The notes beneath the pieces are model-generated. The model saw nothing but the letters and a program-made list of their open reading frames with translations, was not told the origin of the DNA and did no database searches. Shown one piece after another: positions 18,301 through 25,397 of a stretch of 64,000 nt of DNA. Position numbers and translations under genes: made by a program. Each line of letters starts with the position of its first letter. Position 1 is the stretch's first letter. The stretch is from an uncultured Blastocatellia bacterium (GTDB taxonomy: Bacteria; Acidobacteriota; Blastocatellia; Pyrinomonadales; Pyrinomonadaceae): assembly GCA_946480785.1 (NCBI GenBank), contig CAMLLD010000001.1:62001-126000 (forward strand), in the 5' to 3' direction.

Positions 18301-18847
18301 TCAACGCCGGAATATGAACGTCGGTGGCGAGCGGGTTGCCGCCGTCGGGCGCGTCCTGCAAATGCGACCACTCGGCGACGACCCAATCGAGATGGTCGAG
18401 ATTTCGTTTCAGCGATTCGTAGCTCGACTCGTCCCAGTTAATAAAGAAGCCAACTGACAACGGGCGAGTCGTGGGAACGATCGGCGTGGGCACAGTCGGT
18501 GGCGGCGGCACGACCGGAATGTGCGCGCGGCGTTTGCCGGGAGCGATGTAGTTGGCCTTCGCGAGCGCGTGTTGCAGTTCAGCCTGTGCTTTGCGCGCTT
18601 TGCGTTCGATCGGATTCGCCGGCAGGTTCGGGCCTTTGGGCTTGATGTCTTTGACGTCCGCCGGATGCGGCAGCACAGAGATGGCTTTCAGGTTGAAGCT
18701 TGGCAGAACGGGATTCGCGAGGACACTCGCGATGAAGAGAATTGCGAGACCCGTGACGAGCACTGAGACGGCGAGCCATGCGCGTCGCACGCGCCGCCAG
18801 CGGCGGCCGCCAGGATCATGAAAAACGGGGGACTCCGAAGAACTCAC
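15377..18847 (-). CDS. Trimodular membrane protein: GH18-like hydrolase, polysaccharide deacetylase and GT2 synthase
   Basis: 1156 residues. A short basic N-terminus precedes a TM helix (about 24-44). Next comes a GH18-like barrel (about 130-450) with VDFEE at 242-246 at the usual DxxDxDxE position. A NodB-type polysaccharide deacetylase domain follows (about 505-705): TFDDGP at 512-517, HSYTHP at 565-570, RPPYFG at 603-608 and LLHDSG at 671-676. After further TM helices comes a processive GT2 domain (about 785-1010) with DDGS at 822-825, DAD at 873-875, EDQD at 964-967 and QRFRW at 1001-1005, then C-terminal TM helices. The GT2 part resembles PgaC/NodC-type N-acetylglucosamine synthases. One chain thus appears able to polymerise, export, deacetylate and trim an amino-sugar polymer; polymer identity is inferred. 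Confidence 0.9.
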   Translation of the reverse strand: MSSSESPVFHDPGGRRWRRVRRAWLAVSVLVTGLAILFIASVLANPVLPSFNLKAISVLPHPADVKDIKPKGPNLPANPIERKARKAQAELQHALAKANYIAPGKRRAHIPVVPPPPTVPTPIVPTTRPLSVGFFINWDESSYESLKRNLDHLDWVVAEWSHLQDAPDGGNPLATDVHIPALNWIRLTRPQTRIIPMVQNLVDEQWQHELLARSIADEPHRQTLINSLLSFVQDNKFGGICVDFEEPPVSAQANLLTFMQELHAAFAAKNLLVVQAVPFADPDWNYKAYAAATDYLMLMAYDQHWSGSDAGPVAAQDWFEQQLIAQMRNLDPSKTIIALGNYGYNWSDASNTADEVTFQEALITAQDSKVEPAFDPATRNPYFEYDEDDNSHHKVWFLDAVTAYNEMRAASGYKPAGFAIWRLGSEDPSIWSILGENGNTSPDTLRSINYGYDVDFEGNGEVLKVMSRPQKGARDLQVDGASGYIKSEQFTALPTSYVVQRTGDRPGLIALTFDDGPDPRWTPAILEILKREQVPATFFIIGKNGQAYPELVRRIADEGHEIGNHSYTHPNLGEIPLSLVELELNATQRLIESETGRSTVLFRPPYFGDAEADKPQEVEPALVAQNLGYLMVGVRIDPDDWKLPVTPDQIVSRTIERATDTNPETRGEVVLLHDSGGDRSATIEALPRVIHELRARGFKFVQVSDLAGLSRDQVMPQIPANQRVFTRADAIAFFFLSTGGWTMQWLFVVGIVLGLARLFFVGSLAFAQWLRSRRRERLHAGSDYSPFVSIIVPAYNEELVIRNTIRSLLASEYTNYEIIVVDDGSQDNTSKVVRDEFGADERVKLLTEPNGGKATALNTGLRYARGEVIIALDADTVFAPQTVGALAHRFYDKQIGAVAGNAKVGNRVNLVTRWQALEYITSQNMDRRAFASLNCITVVPGAVGAWRKDLLLEAGGFPADTLAEDQDLTLQIRRLGYKIGYEENAIAWTEAPHNLSSLAKQRFRWSYGTLQCMWKHQDALFRPRFGTLGFIAMPNVWIFQIFFPLISPVMDLILLYTLVSSGIDRWQQGSAYTSTNLQQVLFYYALFLAIDWVTAGFAFLLERRERWSLLWWLFLQRFCYRQVMYYVMIKSVTMAIRGPVVGWGKLERKATAEAGP

Positions 18848-18890
18848 GGCGGTTTGGATGACGAACTGAGAATTTGCGGTTACTTCATAA

Positions 18891-18928
18891 TAAAAAAGCC
18901 GTCCACGATCAAGGACCGTGGACGGCTT
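18891..18928 (-). terminator. Intrinsic terminator upstream of the trimodular gene
   Basis: Read on the minus strand, a 12-bp stem (core CGTGGACGGC pairing 18917-18926 with 18898-18907, extended by two A-T pairs) with a 9-base loop runs into six T residues (18892-18897). It lies 44 bases before the start codon at 18847, so it would stop transcripts before they enter the trimodular gene. Confidence 0.85.
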
Positions 18929-19039
18929 CGGTGAACTGTTGGGATTGGCCTGAGGCTGACTGTGTGCCTTCCAGAAAGGAGGAGCACTACGCAGTAAGAC
19001 GACCGAACCAGAATCCTAACGAGTTAGCTGGTTCAGAGG

Positions 19040-19075
19040 TCAGGCCGCAGCCACCTCACTGTGATAAGAACTCAT
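19040..19075 (-). CDS. Possible leader peptide MSSYHSEVAAA
   Basis: An 11-codon ORF following an almost perfect complement to the 16S rRNA 3' end. The AGGAGG core ends about 16 bases before the ATG, which is farther than optimal. Its last sense codon and TGA stop form one strand of a 7-bp helix with 18947-18953, so a ribosome reaching the stop would disrupt that helix. Translation is inferred, not shown. Confidence 0.4.
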   Translation of the reverse strand: MSSYHSEVAAA

Positions 19076-19114
19076 ATATTTTTTTGAATCACCTCCTTTC
19101 CAGTGTTGCTTCGC

Positions 19115-19143
19115 ATGATAAGGGAGAAGCGCGTGAGCGTCAA
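19115..19143 (-). promoter_or_regulatory. Sigma-70-type promoter for the leader RNA
   Basis: On the minus strand TTGACG (19143-19138) and TATCAT (19120-19115) are separated by exactly 17 bases. This places transcription start near 19108, about 8 bases before the GAAAGGAGGT element. Confidence 0.7.
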
Positions 19144-19152
19144 TAGGTCCTT

Positions 19153-19210
19153 TGGAGTGCGCCGACTCGTCGGCGCTTTGGCCAAAGCGGTGACAAGTCC
19201 CCGCACTCCA
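19153..19210. repeat. Head-to-head pair of palindromic repeats
   Basis: A 58-base sequence symmetric about 19181/19182. It consists of GGAGTGCG-N12-CGCTTTGG followed by the inverse CCAAAGCG-N12-CGCACTCC. Each N12 is itself palindromic (GAC..GTC core). The unit also occurs once at 7451-7480. It lies just downstream of hutI, where it may end transcription or stabilise the mRNA 3' end. Confidence 0.75.
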
Positions 19211-19236
19211 GGGAGCCGCTCGGGTGAAACTGACGA

Positions 19237-20475
19237 TTAAACTCTCACGCCCGCGGCGTAGACTTGCCACGCGTGATTGACGCCGAAGAAGTAAGCGAGC
19301 TCGCGATAATCGTCGGTGTCGTGAATCACGAGATCCGCAGTCTTGCCCCGTTCGAGTGAGCCGAGTTGATTGCCGCGATTCAAACTATAAGCGGCGTTGA
19401 TCGTTGCGGCGGTGATTGCTTCGGCAGGCGTCAGCTTCATTTGCGTGGCCGCGAGCGAGAGGATGGTGAGCATCGAAGGCGTCGGTGAGGAGCCGGGATT
19501 GAAATCTGTGGCGAGCACGACCGCGAGACCGGCGTCGATCATTTGCCGCGCGGCCGGATAATGCGACGAGCTGAGCGCGTAAACCGAACCCGGCAACAAC
19601 ACCGGCTGCACGCCCGCGGATTTCAACGCTGCGATACCGTCGGCATCAGTGTGTTCGAGATGATCCGCCGTGATCGTTTCGAGTTCGGCCGCGAGCTTCG
19701 CGCCACCGCCGAGCGAGAGCTGATCCGCGTGAATCCTGAGTCCGAGGCCGTGGCAACGCGCGGCGGAAAGTATTCGCCAGGCTTCATCCGTAGTGAACAC
19801 GTTCTGTTCGCAAAACACGTCGCAAAACTCGGCGAGTTTCTGCTGCGCGATCTGCGGCAACATCTCGTCGACTAACAGCGAAACGTACTCGCTGCGTCGC
19901 GCGCGATACTCCGGCGGAACGCTGTGCGCGCCGAGAAACGTCGGCACGTAACGCAACGGCGTTTCTTCATCGAGCCGGCGAATCGCGCGCAGCATCTTGA
20001 TTTCGTCTTCGAGCGACAAACCGTAGCCTGACTTGGCTTCGATCGTCGTCGTGCCGCCGCGCAGAAACCACGCCGCGTAACGTTTTCCGGCGGCGATCAG
20101 TTCGTCGAGACTCGCCGCTCGCGTGCGATTCACCGTCGATTGAATCCCACCGCCGCGAGCGGCGATCTCCTGATACGTCGCGCCTTTGATCCGTTGCTCG
20201 AATTCATCGACGCGCGTTCCCGCAAACACCGGATGCGTGTGCGCATCGACAAACCCCGGCAAAACGATCCGCCCGCCCGCGTCGACGACTTCGCAATCGG
20301 CATCAATCAACCGCTCGATCTGATCCGAAGTTCCGACCTGTTCGATCAAACCATCACGAATCAACATCGCGCCGGGTGCGACGATGCCGAGCTCGCGCAT
20401 CTCGGGACCGACCCGGGCCTGCGCCGGCCCGGCAAGCGTCACAACCTGCGCACAATTGATAATCGCGAGCGTCAT
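19237..20475 (-). CDS. hutI: Imidazolonepropionase
   Basis: Amidohydrolase of 412 residues that opens imidazolone-5-propionate to N-formimino-L-glutamate in histidine degradation. [16 protein letters not shown] supplies the metal-binding Hx[32 protein letters not shown] and [13 protein letters not shown] are HutI signatures, and [12 protein letters not shown] carries the conserved aspartate. The start MTLAIIN at 20475 overlaps the upstream gene's stop (ATGA). The next enzyme able to use the product, glutamate formimidoyltransferase, is at 62909-63820. hutH and hutU are not in the window. Confidence 0.95.
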   Translation of the reverse strand: MTLAIINCAQVVTLAGPAQARVGPEMRELGIVAPGAMLIRDGLIEQVGTSDQIERLIDADCEVVDAGGRIVLPGFVDAHTHPVFAGTRVDEFEQRIKGATYQEIAARGGGIQSTVNRTRAASLDELIAAGKRYAAWFLRGGTTTIEAKSGYGLSLEDEIKMLRAIRRLDEETPLRYVPTFLGAHSVPPEYRARRSEYVSLLVDEMLPQIAQQKLAEFCDVFCEQNVFTTDEAWRILSAARCHGLGLRIHADQLSLGGGAKLAAELETITADHLEHTDADGIAALKSAGVQPVLLPGSVYALSSSHYPAARQMIDAGLAVVLATDFNPGSSPTPSMLTILSLAATQMKLTPAEAITAATINAAYSLNRGNQLGSLERGKTADLVIHDTDDYRELAYFFGVNHAWQVYAAGVRV

Positions 20476-20891
20476 TCCCGATACAGCCACGCGCCCGCGA
20501 TGGCCGCGAGCGAGTACTCAACAATTCCCCAAACCATCCCGATGATCACGAAGGTTGTTGCCAACCCAAACAGCGCCGCGTTCAGCACGCCGCAATAGAA
20601 GTAGACACAGAACCAAATCACCGACGCCGCACAGATCGCCGTCTTTGGTCCCGGGCCGTAACGCGGCCGGATCATCGCGTACAAACAAACGATCAGGATG
20701 CCGAGCAGAAACGTGATCGCCACCGCGACCGCGATGAAGTTGCCACCCGGCGGCGTCAGATGAAGGCGGCGAAACATCTCCTCCATCTGTTGCTTGAAGA
20801 TCACTTCATTCAAAATATACTCGCCGATGTTCAGCACGAGACCGGCAAGCAAACCACCCAGGATCACTCGTCCGAAGTTGATTTTACTCAT
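20472..20891 (-). CDS. Four-helix membrane protein of unknown function
   Basis: A 139-residue protein with four predicted transmembrane segments. It opens with [29 protein letters not shown], a pattern seen in small hypothetical membrane proteins of acidobacterial and related genomes. The first helix carries glycine-rich packing and a conserved-looking asparagine and glutamate (NIGEYILNE). A Shine-Dalgarno (GGAGATCC) sits before the ATG. It is translationally coupled to hutI but nothing indicates a role in histidine breakdown. Confidence 0.75.
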   Translation of the reverse strand: MSKINFGRVILGGLLAGLVLNIGEYILNEVIFKQQMEEMFRRLHLTPPGGNFIAVAVAITFLLGILIVCLYAMIRPRYGPGPKTAICAASVIWFCVYFYCGVLNAALFGLATTFVIIGMVWGIVEYSLAAIAGAWLYRE

Positions 20892-20924
20892 GGGGGATCT
20901 CCTTTCGAGTTTTGAGTTTTGAAT

Positions 20925-22325
20925 TTACGTTCGTCGTTTGGCGAGCGCGTAAATCGTCACACCGACAGCATTCGCCAGGATGACGGTGGCCACGATCTTG
21001 AGAGCAAAGATCACCTGGTTCTGGACTGGAATAATCGCGACCGGAGTAAAGTAGATATAGATCAGTGTCGTGATGAAACCGGAGGCGCACGCGACCTTCA
21101 ACCACCACGGCGAACGCACCCCGAAACCCTTCATGCCGATCAGCGGAATCGCAAACAGGACGAGATAAGTCAACGCGTAGAAAACTCCGCCCGCGTTGTC
21201 GAGCAGTTGAAACGCTTCCTGCACGCCGACGCCACTCAAACTCAACAAGCCCAAAGCGAGCGTCACCGCGCCGACGAACAGAATCGAGTTGATCGGCGTC
21301 TTGTAAGTCGGGTGCAAACGCGTGAACCACGCCGGCAACAGTCGGTCCCAGCCGGCGACGAGCGGCAGCCGCGTGTTGCCGGCGAAGTACATACTCATCA
21401 AAGCAATCTGCCGCATCACGACGCCGAGAATCGCGATCGAAACAACTTTGCCGACCCAGCCATACGAACCAAACCCAATCGAGAGCACTTGCGGAATCGG
21501 TCCGATCAGATCGACTTTGTCGGGTGAAACAAACGCGAGCACGGAGCTCGTGCCGAGTATGAACATCACCGCGATGATCGGCGCGGCGATGAGCACCGAG
21601 CGCGCGATGTTGCGTGCGGGCTGTTTCGTCTCGCCCGCGAGAATCGCGATGTACTCGAAGCCGGCGAGACCACCGAGCGCGAGCTTGCTGGTAACGTTGA
21701 TGTTGTAAGCAGTGAAATTCGGTACCTGAAAAGCAAACGGACGATAAGCGCCGGCGTTACCCTGGACCAATCCGAGCATCGGCAGCAGAACCAGCGCCGC
21801 AAAGGTAATGAGCAGCATCAGGCCGCCCGCGTTCTGCACCCACTTCCCAACTTTCAAACCGCGCATCGCGGCCAGCACCATGCCGATCACGAGGAGGGTG
21901 CTGAATGTTGTGATCGTGAGCGTGTGCTCGCGCATCCACGCCGCTCGCGGTCCGATCGCGTAGGAGAAGTTTGTCGTCACGACGAGACCGATGCCCGCGA
22001 GAATCGTGATCGCAAACACCCAGAGGTTCCACGCCACCATGAACGCGACGAAATCGTTGAACGCCAGCTTGGCCCATTGATAGAGGCCGCCTTCGAGCGG
22101 CGCGAGGCGGTTGAGAAAAATCACGACTGCGGCCAGCGGAAGATAATAAGTAACGATCGCGACGAGCCAGAAGACGTTCTGATCGTAGCCGAGCTTCGCG
22201 GCCCAACCGACCCAGATCGTGCCGACCACGAAGACGACCTGGGCCAGCACGAGATCAAACAGGCCGAGTTCTTTTTTCAGGACGGCGCTGCGCGCTTCGA
22301 CGGAGCGCTCTACTTCTGCAACCAT
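20925..22325 (-). CDS. APC-family amino acid permease
   Basis: A 466-residue transporter with twelve predicted helices and the LeuT-like inverted repeat. The N-terminal KKELGLFDLVLAQVVFVVGTIWVG matches the unwound TM1 region, and LALGGLAGFEYIAILAGETKQPARNIARS is the TM6 signature (GFE...GE.KNPxR) of the APC superfamily. It lies between an esterase and the small membrane protein before hutI, so a role in amino acid uptake linked to histidine use is possible but unproven. It overlaps the esterase 3' end by 16 bases. Confidence 0.9.
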   Translation of the reverse strand: MVAEVERSVEARSAVLKKELGLFDLVLAQVVFVVGTIWVGWAAKLGYDQNVFWLVAIVTYYLPLAAVVIFLNRLAPLEGGLYQWAKLAFNDFVAFMVAWNLWVFAITILAGIGLVVTTNFSYAIGPRAAWMREHTLTITTFSTLLVIGMVLAAMRGLKVGKWVQNAGGLMLLITFAALVLLPMLGLVQGNAGAYRPFAFQVPNFTAYNINVTSKLALGGLAGFEYIAILAGETKQPARNIARSVLIAAPIIAVMFILGTSSVLAFVSPDKVDLIGPIPQVLSIGFGSYGWVGKVVSIAILGVVMRQIALMSMYFAGNTRLPLVAGWDRLLPAWFTRLHPTYKTPINSILFVGAVTLALGLLSLSGVGVQEAFQLLDNAGGVFYALTYLVLFAIPLIGMKGFGVRSPWWLKVACASGFITTLIYIYFTPVAIIPVQNQVIFALKIVATVILANAVGVTIYALAKRRT

Positions 22326-22990
22326 TGGCGTATGTCCTCGTGCATCTCGGGAACGAATTCATGCGCTGCGTCATAGCTCTTGAAAGTCACGTTGGGCGTT
22401 CGCGTCTGAAGTTGTTGCTTGTAGTCGCGAACTCGTTCGGGCGTATAGAACTCGTCTTTGGTTCCCGCCAGGTGAAAGACGTTGATTTGCGAGGACCGGT
22501 AAGCCGGATTTGTATCCCAATCGCCCGGCAGACCGCCGCACATACCTATGACCCCGCGCAAGCGTTCCGGGTTCGAAAACGCGAAGCGATAATTCAGCGC
22601 GCACGACTGCGAGAAGCCGACGAGATAGATCCGGCCCGCGTCGGCGACGCCCTCGTCTACCAACCGCGAAATGAGATCAAGTAGCGCCTGATGATGAAGC
22701 GCGACAGATTCTTCGGGACGGAAATTCGTCAACCAGCCAAACCCAAACCGCAATGGCCCACCTTTGTAGTACGGCTCTTTGAGGTGTTGGTGAAAACCCT
22801 GTAACGACGCGATCGCGAAACCGTCGGGCGCCATCAATCGCGCCTCGCGCATCATCTGTTGCTTGTTTGCGCCGTAGCCATGCAACGCGATCAAAAGCGG
22901 CGCTGGACCAGGCGCGGTGACGTGCAGATCGTAATAAAGATTGATCCTCGCCGCGAGGGTGCGGTCAGTGTTGGGGGCAGGGCTGGTCAT
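22310..22990 (-). CDS. Alpha/beta-hydrolase of the phospholipase/carboxylesterase family
   Basis: A 226-residue cytosolic hydrolase. The oxyanion region LLIALHGYGANKQQMM, the nucleophile elbow GFSQSCALNYRF (Ser in GxSxS), the acid in HLAGTKDEFYTPERV and the catalytic histidine in SYDAAHEFVPEMHEDI line up with the YpfH/carboxylesterase 2 type. Substrate is unknown; short-chain esters or acylated thiols are typical. The 3' end overlaps the start of the permease gene, so the two form a transcriptional pair. Confidence 0.88.
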   Translation of the reverse strand: MTSPAPNTDRTLAARINLYYDLHVTAPGPAPLLIALHGYGANKQQMMREARLMAPDGFAIASLQGFHQHLKEPYYKGGPLRFGFGWLTNFRPEESVALHHQALLDLISRLVDEGVADAGRIYLVGFSQSCALNYRFAFSNPERLRGVIGMCGGLPGDWDTNPAYRSSQINVFHLAGTKDEFYTPERVRDYKQQLQTRTPNVTFKSYDAAHEFVPEMHEDIRQWLQK

Positions 22991-23037
22991 TGGCCTCTCA
23001 TTCTGTGGATTCTGCGCAAGCTGTCAATAGCTCGCGC

Positions 23038-23066
23038 TTGAACTCCAAACAGTGGGCGGCTAGGAT
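23038..23066 (+). promoter_or_regulatory. Sigma-70-type promoter for ybaB-recR
   Basis: TTGAAC (23038-23043) and TAGGAT (23061-23066) are separated by 17 bases in the divergent region between the esterase and ybaB. The start site near 23073 leaves a leader of about 40 bases ending in the Shine-Dalgarno GAGGTG. Confidence 0.65.
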
Positions 23067-23114
23067 GGCTGCACGTTCGCTTACAGTTTGGCTAATTTTC
23101 GACGAGGTGACGCA

Positions 23115-23432
23115 ATGAAATTCCCAGGCGGATTCAACATGCAGCAGATGATGAAGCAGGCGCAGCAGATGCAGGAGAAGATGCAGAAGGAGATGGAAGA
23201 ACTGCGCGTCGATGCTTCAGCGGGCGGTGGCGTCGTGACCGTCCAGATGAAAGGCAATCACGAAATCCTCTCGCTCAAGATCGATCCCGAGGCCGTGAAA
23301 GAAGGCGACGTCGAGATGCTTCAGGACATGATCGTCGCGGCCGCAAACGAAGCTAATCGCAAAGTGGATGAAGCGATCAAAGGCAAGATCGGCGGCATGC
23401 TTCCGCCCGGACTCGGCGGTCTCTTCGGGTAA
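23115..23432 (+). CDS. YbaB/EbfC-family nucleoid-associated protein
   Basis: A 105-residue DNA-binding protein that forms a tweezer-like dimer. A methionine/glutamine-rich N-terminal helix ([20 protein letters not shown]) leads into the [28 protein letters not shown] core, both diagnostic. The ATG at 23115 follows a GAGGTG Shine-Dalgarno; an in-frame start at 23088 would add nine residues without one. It is followed at once by recR, the classic ybaB-recR pair. dnaX, often the first gene of the operon, is absent here. Confidence 0.95.
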   Translation: MKFPGGFNMQQMMKQAQQMQEKMQKEMEELRVDASAGGGVVTVQMKGNHEILSLKIDPEAVKEGDVEMLQDMIVAAANEANRKVDEAIKGKIGGMLPPGLGGLFG

Positions 23433-23442
23433 TTAACAAGCG

Positions 23443-24057
23443 ATGTTGGAGTACGCGGAACCAGTAACCAAACTGATCGACGAACTGAAACGTCTGCCGA
23501 GTATCGGACACAAATCCGCGCAGCGCCTCGCGTTTCATCTCATGCGCGTTCCCGAAGCCGACCTGGAACGTTTGATAGCCGCGATGCGCGACGTGAAACA
23601 ACGCATCGTTCTTTGTTCGATCTGCAATAACCTCACGGAAGTCGATCCGTGCCGTTTTTGTTCTTCGCCGAGCCGCGATCATTCCGTGATCTGCGTCGTC
23701 GAAGAGCCGCACAGTCTCGTGGCCGTGGAAAAGACGCGCAGTTTCAAAGGCGTCTATCACGTGCTGCACGGCAGTCTCTCGCCGATCCGTCACATTGGAC
23801 CAAGCGAACTGCATCTCGCGAACCTACTGCCCCGTTTGAAGCCCGAAAATAACGACGGCGTGCGCGTGACGGAAGTGATTCTCGCGACGAATCCGACGAC
23901 GGAAGGCGAAGCGACGGCCAATTACATCAGCCGCCTCTTAAAACCTTTGGGATTGAGAGTGACGCGAATCGCGATGGGGATGCCGGTCGGCAGCGACCTC
24001 GAATACGTGGATGAGGTAACGATGGATAAGGCGCTTTCCAACCGGCACGAGATCTAA
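23443..24057 (+). CDS. recR: Recombination mediator protein RecR
   Basis: RecR (204 residues) works with RecF and RecO to load RecA at gaps. Features in order: the helix-hairpin-helix LKRLPSIGHKSAQRLAFHL (about 14-32), a C4 zinc finger CSICNNLTEVDPCRFC (about 58-73) and a Toprim domain starting ICVVEEPHSLVAVEKTRSFKGVYHVLHG (about 82-110), with GSLSPIRHIGPSEL. The end MGMPVGSDLEYVDEVTMDKAL is the family's Walker B-like region. It is cotranscribed with ybaB from the promoter at 23038. Confidence 0.97.
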   Translation: MLEYAEPVTKLIDELKRLPSIGHKSAQRLAFHLMRVPEADLERLIAAMRDVKQRIVLCSICNNLTEVDPCRFCSSPSRDHSVICVVEEPHSLVAVEKTRSFKGVYHVLHGSLSPIRHIGPSELHLANLLPRLKPENNDGVRVTEVILATNPTTEGEATANYISRLLKPLGLRVTRIAMGMPVGSDLEYVDEVTMDKALSNRHEI

Positions 24058-24059
24058 TT

Positions 24060-24171
24060 AGCCACAGACGTACACGGATGGACACGGACGTAGTGATGGT
24101 GAACGAGGGTAACTTTGTGATAGTCAACCAGAGTAACTTTCCTCAGTGAAAATCCGTGTTTGTCTGTGGCT
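24060..24171. repeat. Inverted-repeat element of the CCACAGA/ACACGGA type
   Basis: Arms AGCCACAGAC..ACACGGA (24060-24078) and TCCGTGT..GTCTGTGGCT (24153-24171) are near-perfect reverse complements around a 74-base centre that contains a direct repeat (GTAACTTTGTGATAGTCAACC / GTAACTTT region). It fills the gap between converging recR and pyrE, so it could end transcription from both sides. A related sequence occurs at 37384-37410. Confidence 0.7.
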
Positions 24172-24183
24172 GATTCCAACCTG

Positions 24184-24792
24184 TCAGTAACGCACGTGCT
24201 CCGCCTGCGTTCCCTCCTTGCAGTCAACACACTTATCTCCGTCGTCGTACAAGTGCGCGTCGAAATCAACGAGCGACTTGATCGGCACGCCCTCGATCTC
24301 GTCAGGCGCTGAGCTGAAACGCACGATCGTGCCGCAACCGATAATGCGCGCGCCGAGCGACTTCACCAGCGTTACGGTCTCTTTGAGCGCGTTACCGCTG
24401 CGAATGATGTCGTCGACGATGATGCACGGATTTACCTCGCCCTGATTCACGTATTGGCGAAACTGTCGCTCGCCCTGCTCCTGTTCCGCCCAGTAGATCT
24501 GCTCGGCGTTGAGCGCATCGCGAACACCAAACGCGACCGGAATTCCGCCCGAGCTCGGACTGATCACCGCGACCTTCGGCAAATGGCTCGAGATATCTTT
24601 TTCCACGCGAAACTTGCGACTCAGCGCGACCGCCAGCACGCGCGCCGTATCGTAATAGCGAAACGCGAGCGGCATTTGAAAGTAGTGCGGCGAGTGCTTG
24701 CCAGTAGGATAAACAAAGTGACCTTCGCGAAACGCGCCGGTTTTTTGCAGAATCTGCATCACTGTTTCTTGGGAAGGAATCAGCTCGACCAT
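24184..24792 (-). CDS. pyrE: Orotate phosphoribosyltransferase-like protein
   Basis: A 202-residue PRTase-fold enzyme. CIIVDDIIRSGNALKETVTLVKSLGA is the PRPP-binding loop (VVDDxxxTG type), and the hood includes GHFVYPTGKHSPHYFQ, which matches the orotate PRTase N-terminal F.L.SG..S.YY pattern. ISPSSGGIPVAFGVRDAL is the second phosphate-binding loop. The C-terminus DDGDKCVDCKEGTQAEHVRY adds a CxxC pair that is not typical of the E. coli enzyme. Start MVELIPSQ at 24792 follows GGAGAAAG. It catalyses orotate + PRPP to OMP in pyrimidine synthesis if the assignment holds; another type I PRTase is possible. Confidence 0.82.
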   Translation of the reverse strand: MVELIPSQETVMQILQKTGAFREGHFVYPTGKHSPHYFQMPLAFRYYDTARVLAVALSRKFRVEKDISSHLPKVAVISPSSGGIPVAFGVRDALNAEQIYWAEQEQGERQFRQYVNQGEVNPCIIVDDIIRSGNALKETVTLVKSLGARIIGCGTIVRFSSAPDEIEGVPIKSLVDFDAHLYDDGDKCVDCKEGTQAEHVRY

Positions 24793-24841
24793 TTCTTTCT
24801 CCGGGTTTCTGGTGTTTGGTGTTTGCGCGCCAGAGCATACA

Positions 24842-25300
24842 TCAATCGCGGCCATTTGCTCCATACGAAGTGGCGCGTTCGATGAGTAGTCGTTGATCGT
24901 TGGGTAAACCGGCGGGCAGCGAGTTAACAGAAAACCACTGCGCTTTTTCGATTTCGATCGTCTGCGGTTTCACTACGCCGTTCGCGCGGCAACGAAAAAG
25001 GATCTCGACCTGTTGCGGTCGTTTGAAACTGCGCGCAGTAAAGATCTCGACCTGCCTGACTTCGAGGCCAATCTCTTCGTGGAGCTCGCGCCGTAATGCC
25101 TGTTCGGGATGTTCGCCAGCTTCGAGAAAACCGCCGGGCAGGCCCCAGCCGCTGCCGGAGCGAAAGCTGTGTTTGAGCAGCAGCACTTGTCCTTCATCGT
25201 TGAAGATCACAGCGCCCGCGGTGACGGTGAAGCGCTGCTGCGTCGCGCGCATGCTCCAGCGCCGGACACGCGACGGCAGCGCGCGCCACATCTTGGCCAT
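24842..25300 (-). CDS. Nudix hydrolase
   Basis: A 152-residue Nudix protein. The Nudix box GGFLEAGEHPEQALRRELHEEIGLE fits Gx5Ex7REUxEExGU exactly. The preceding strand RFTVTAGAVIFNDEGQVLLLKHSF and the SGSGWGLPGG turn are typical. The open frame extends to 25519 but the start MAKMWRALPSR at 25300 is the first that gives a normal N-terminus. A role in hydrolysing nucleoside diphosphate derivatives is a family inference. It is placed upstream of pyrE on the same strand. Confidence 0.88.
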   Translation of the reverse strand: MAKMWRALPSRVRRWSMRATQQRFTVTAGAVIFNDEGQVLLLKHSFRSGSGWGLPGGFLEAGEHPEQALRRELHEEIGLEVRQVEIFTARSFKRPQQVEILFRCRANGVVKPQTIEIEKAQWFSVNSLPAGLPNDQRLLIERATSYGANGRD

Positions 25301-25397
25301 CAGCTTTTGCAACACGCGCCGAGCATACACTGTTTTCTGATCTGTGCCGTGTGTGCAAATCCGTGGCCGACTTCGTGTACAATGCGAGGCCGACGCC

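Larger units (their letters stand above)
18891..19108 (-). ncRNA. Putative structured leader or small RNA with internal 11-codon ORF
   Basis: A self-contained minus-strand transcription unit of about 218 nt fills the gap between hutI and the trimodular polysaccharide gene. Its elements, in order of transcription, are: a predicted start near 19108; an extended anti-SD complement (AAGGAGGTGAT, 19087-19099); an 11-codon ORF (19040-19075); a hairpin with arms GAACCAG/CTGGTTC (19005-19011 with 19028-19034) and an inner CTAA/TTAG stem; a CTCCTCCTTTC tract (near 18973-18983) that could pair with the SD; a GGCCTGA/TCAGGCC long-range helix (19040-19046 with 18947-18953); and the terminator at 18891-18928. 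The layout fits a transcription attenuator or an autonomous sRNA. No known riboswitch family was recognised. Confidence 0.6.

Noticed and set aside
19082..19101. Plus-strand sequence resembling the 3' end of 16S rRNA (GAATCACCTCCTTTCC)
   Set aside because: No rRNA sequence lies upstream. It is better explained as the complement of an extended SD on the minus strand.
19040..19270. A 76-codon minus-strand frame ending in MSSYHSEVAAA
   Set aside because: It runs from inside hutI across the palindromic repeat and the predicted promoter. Only the last 11 codons follow an SD, so the longer frame is treated as chance.
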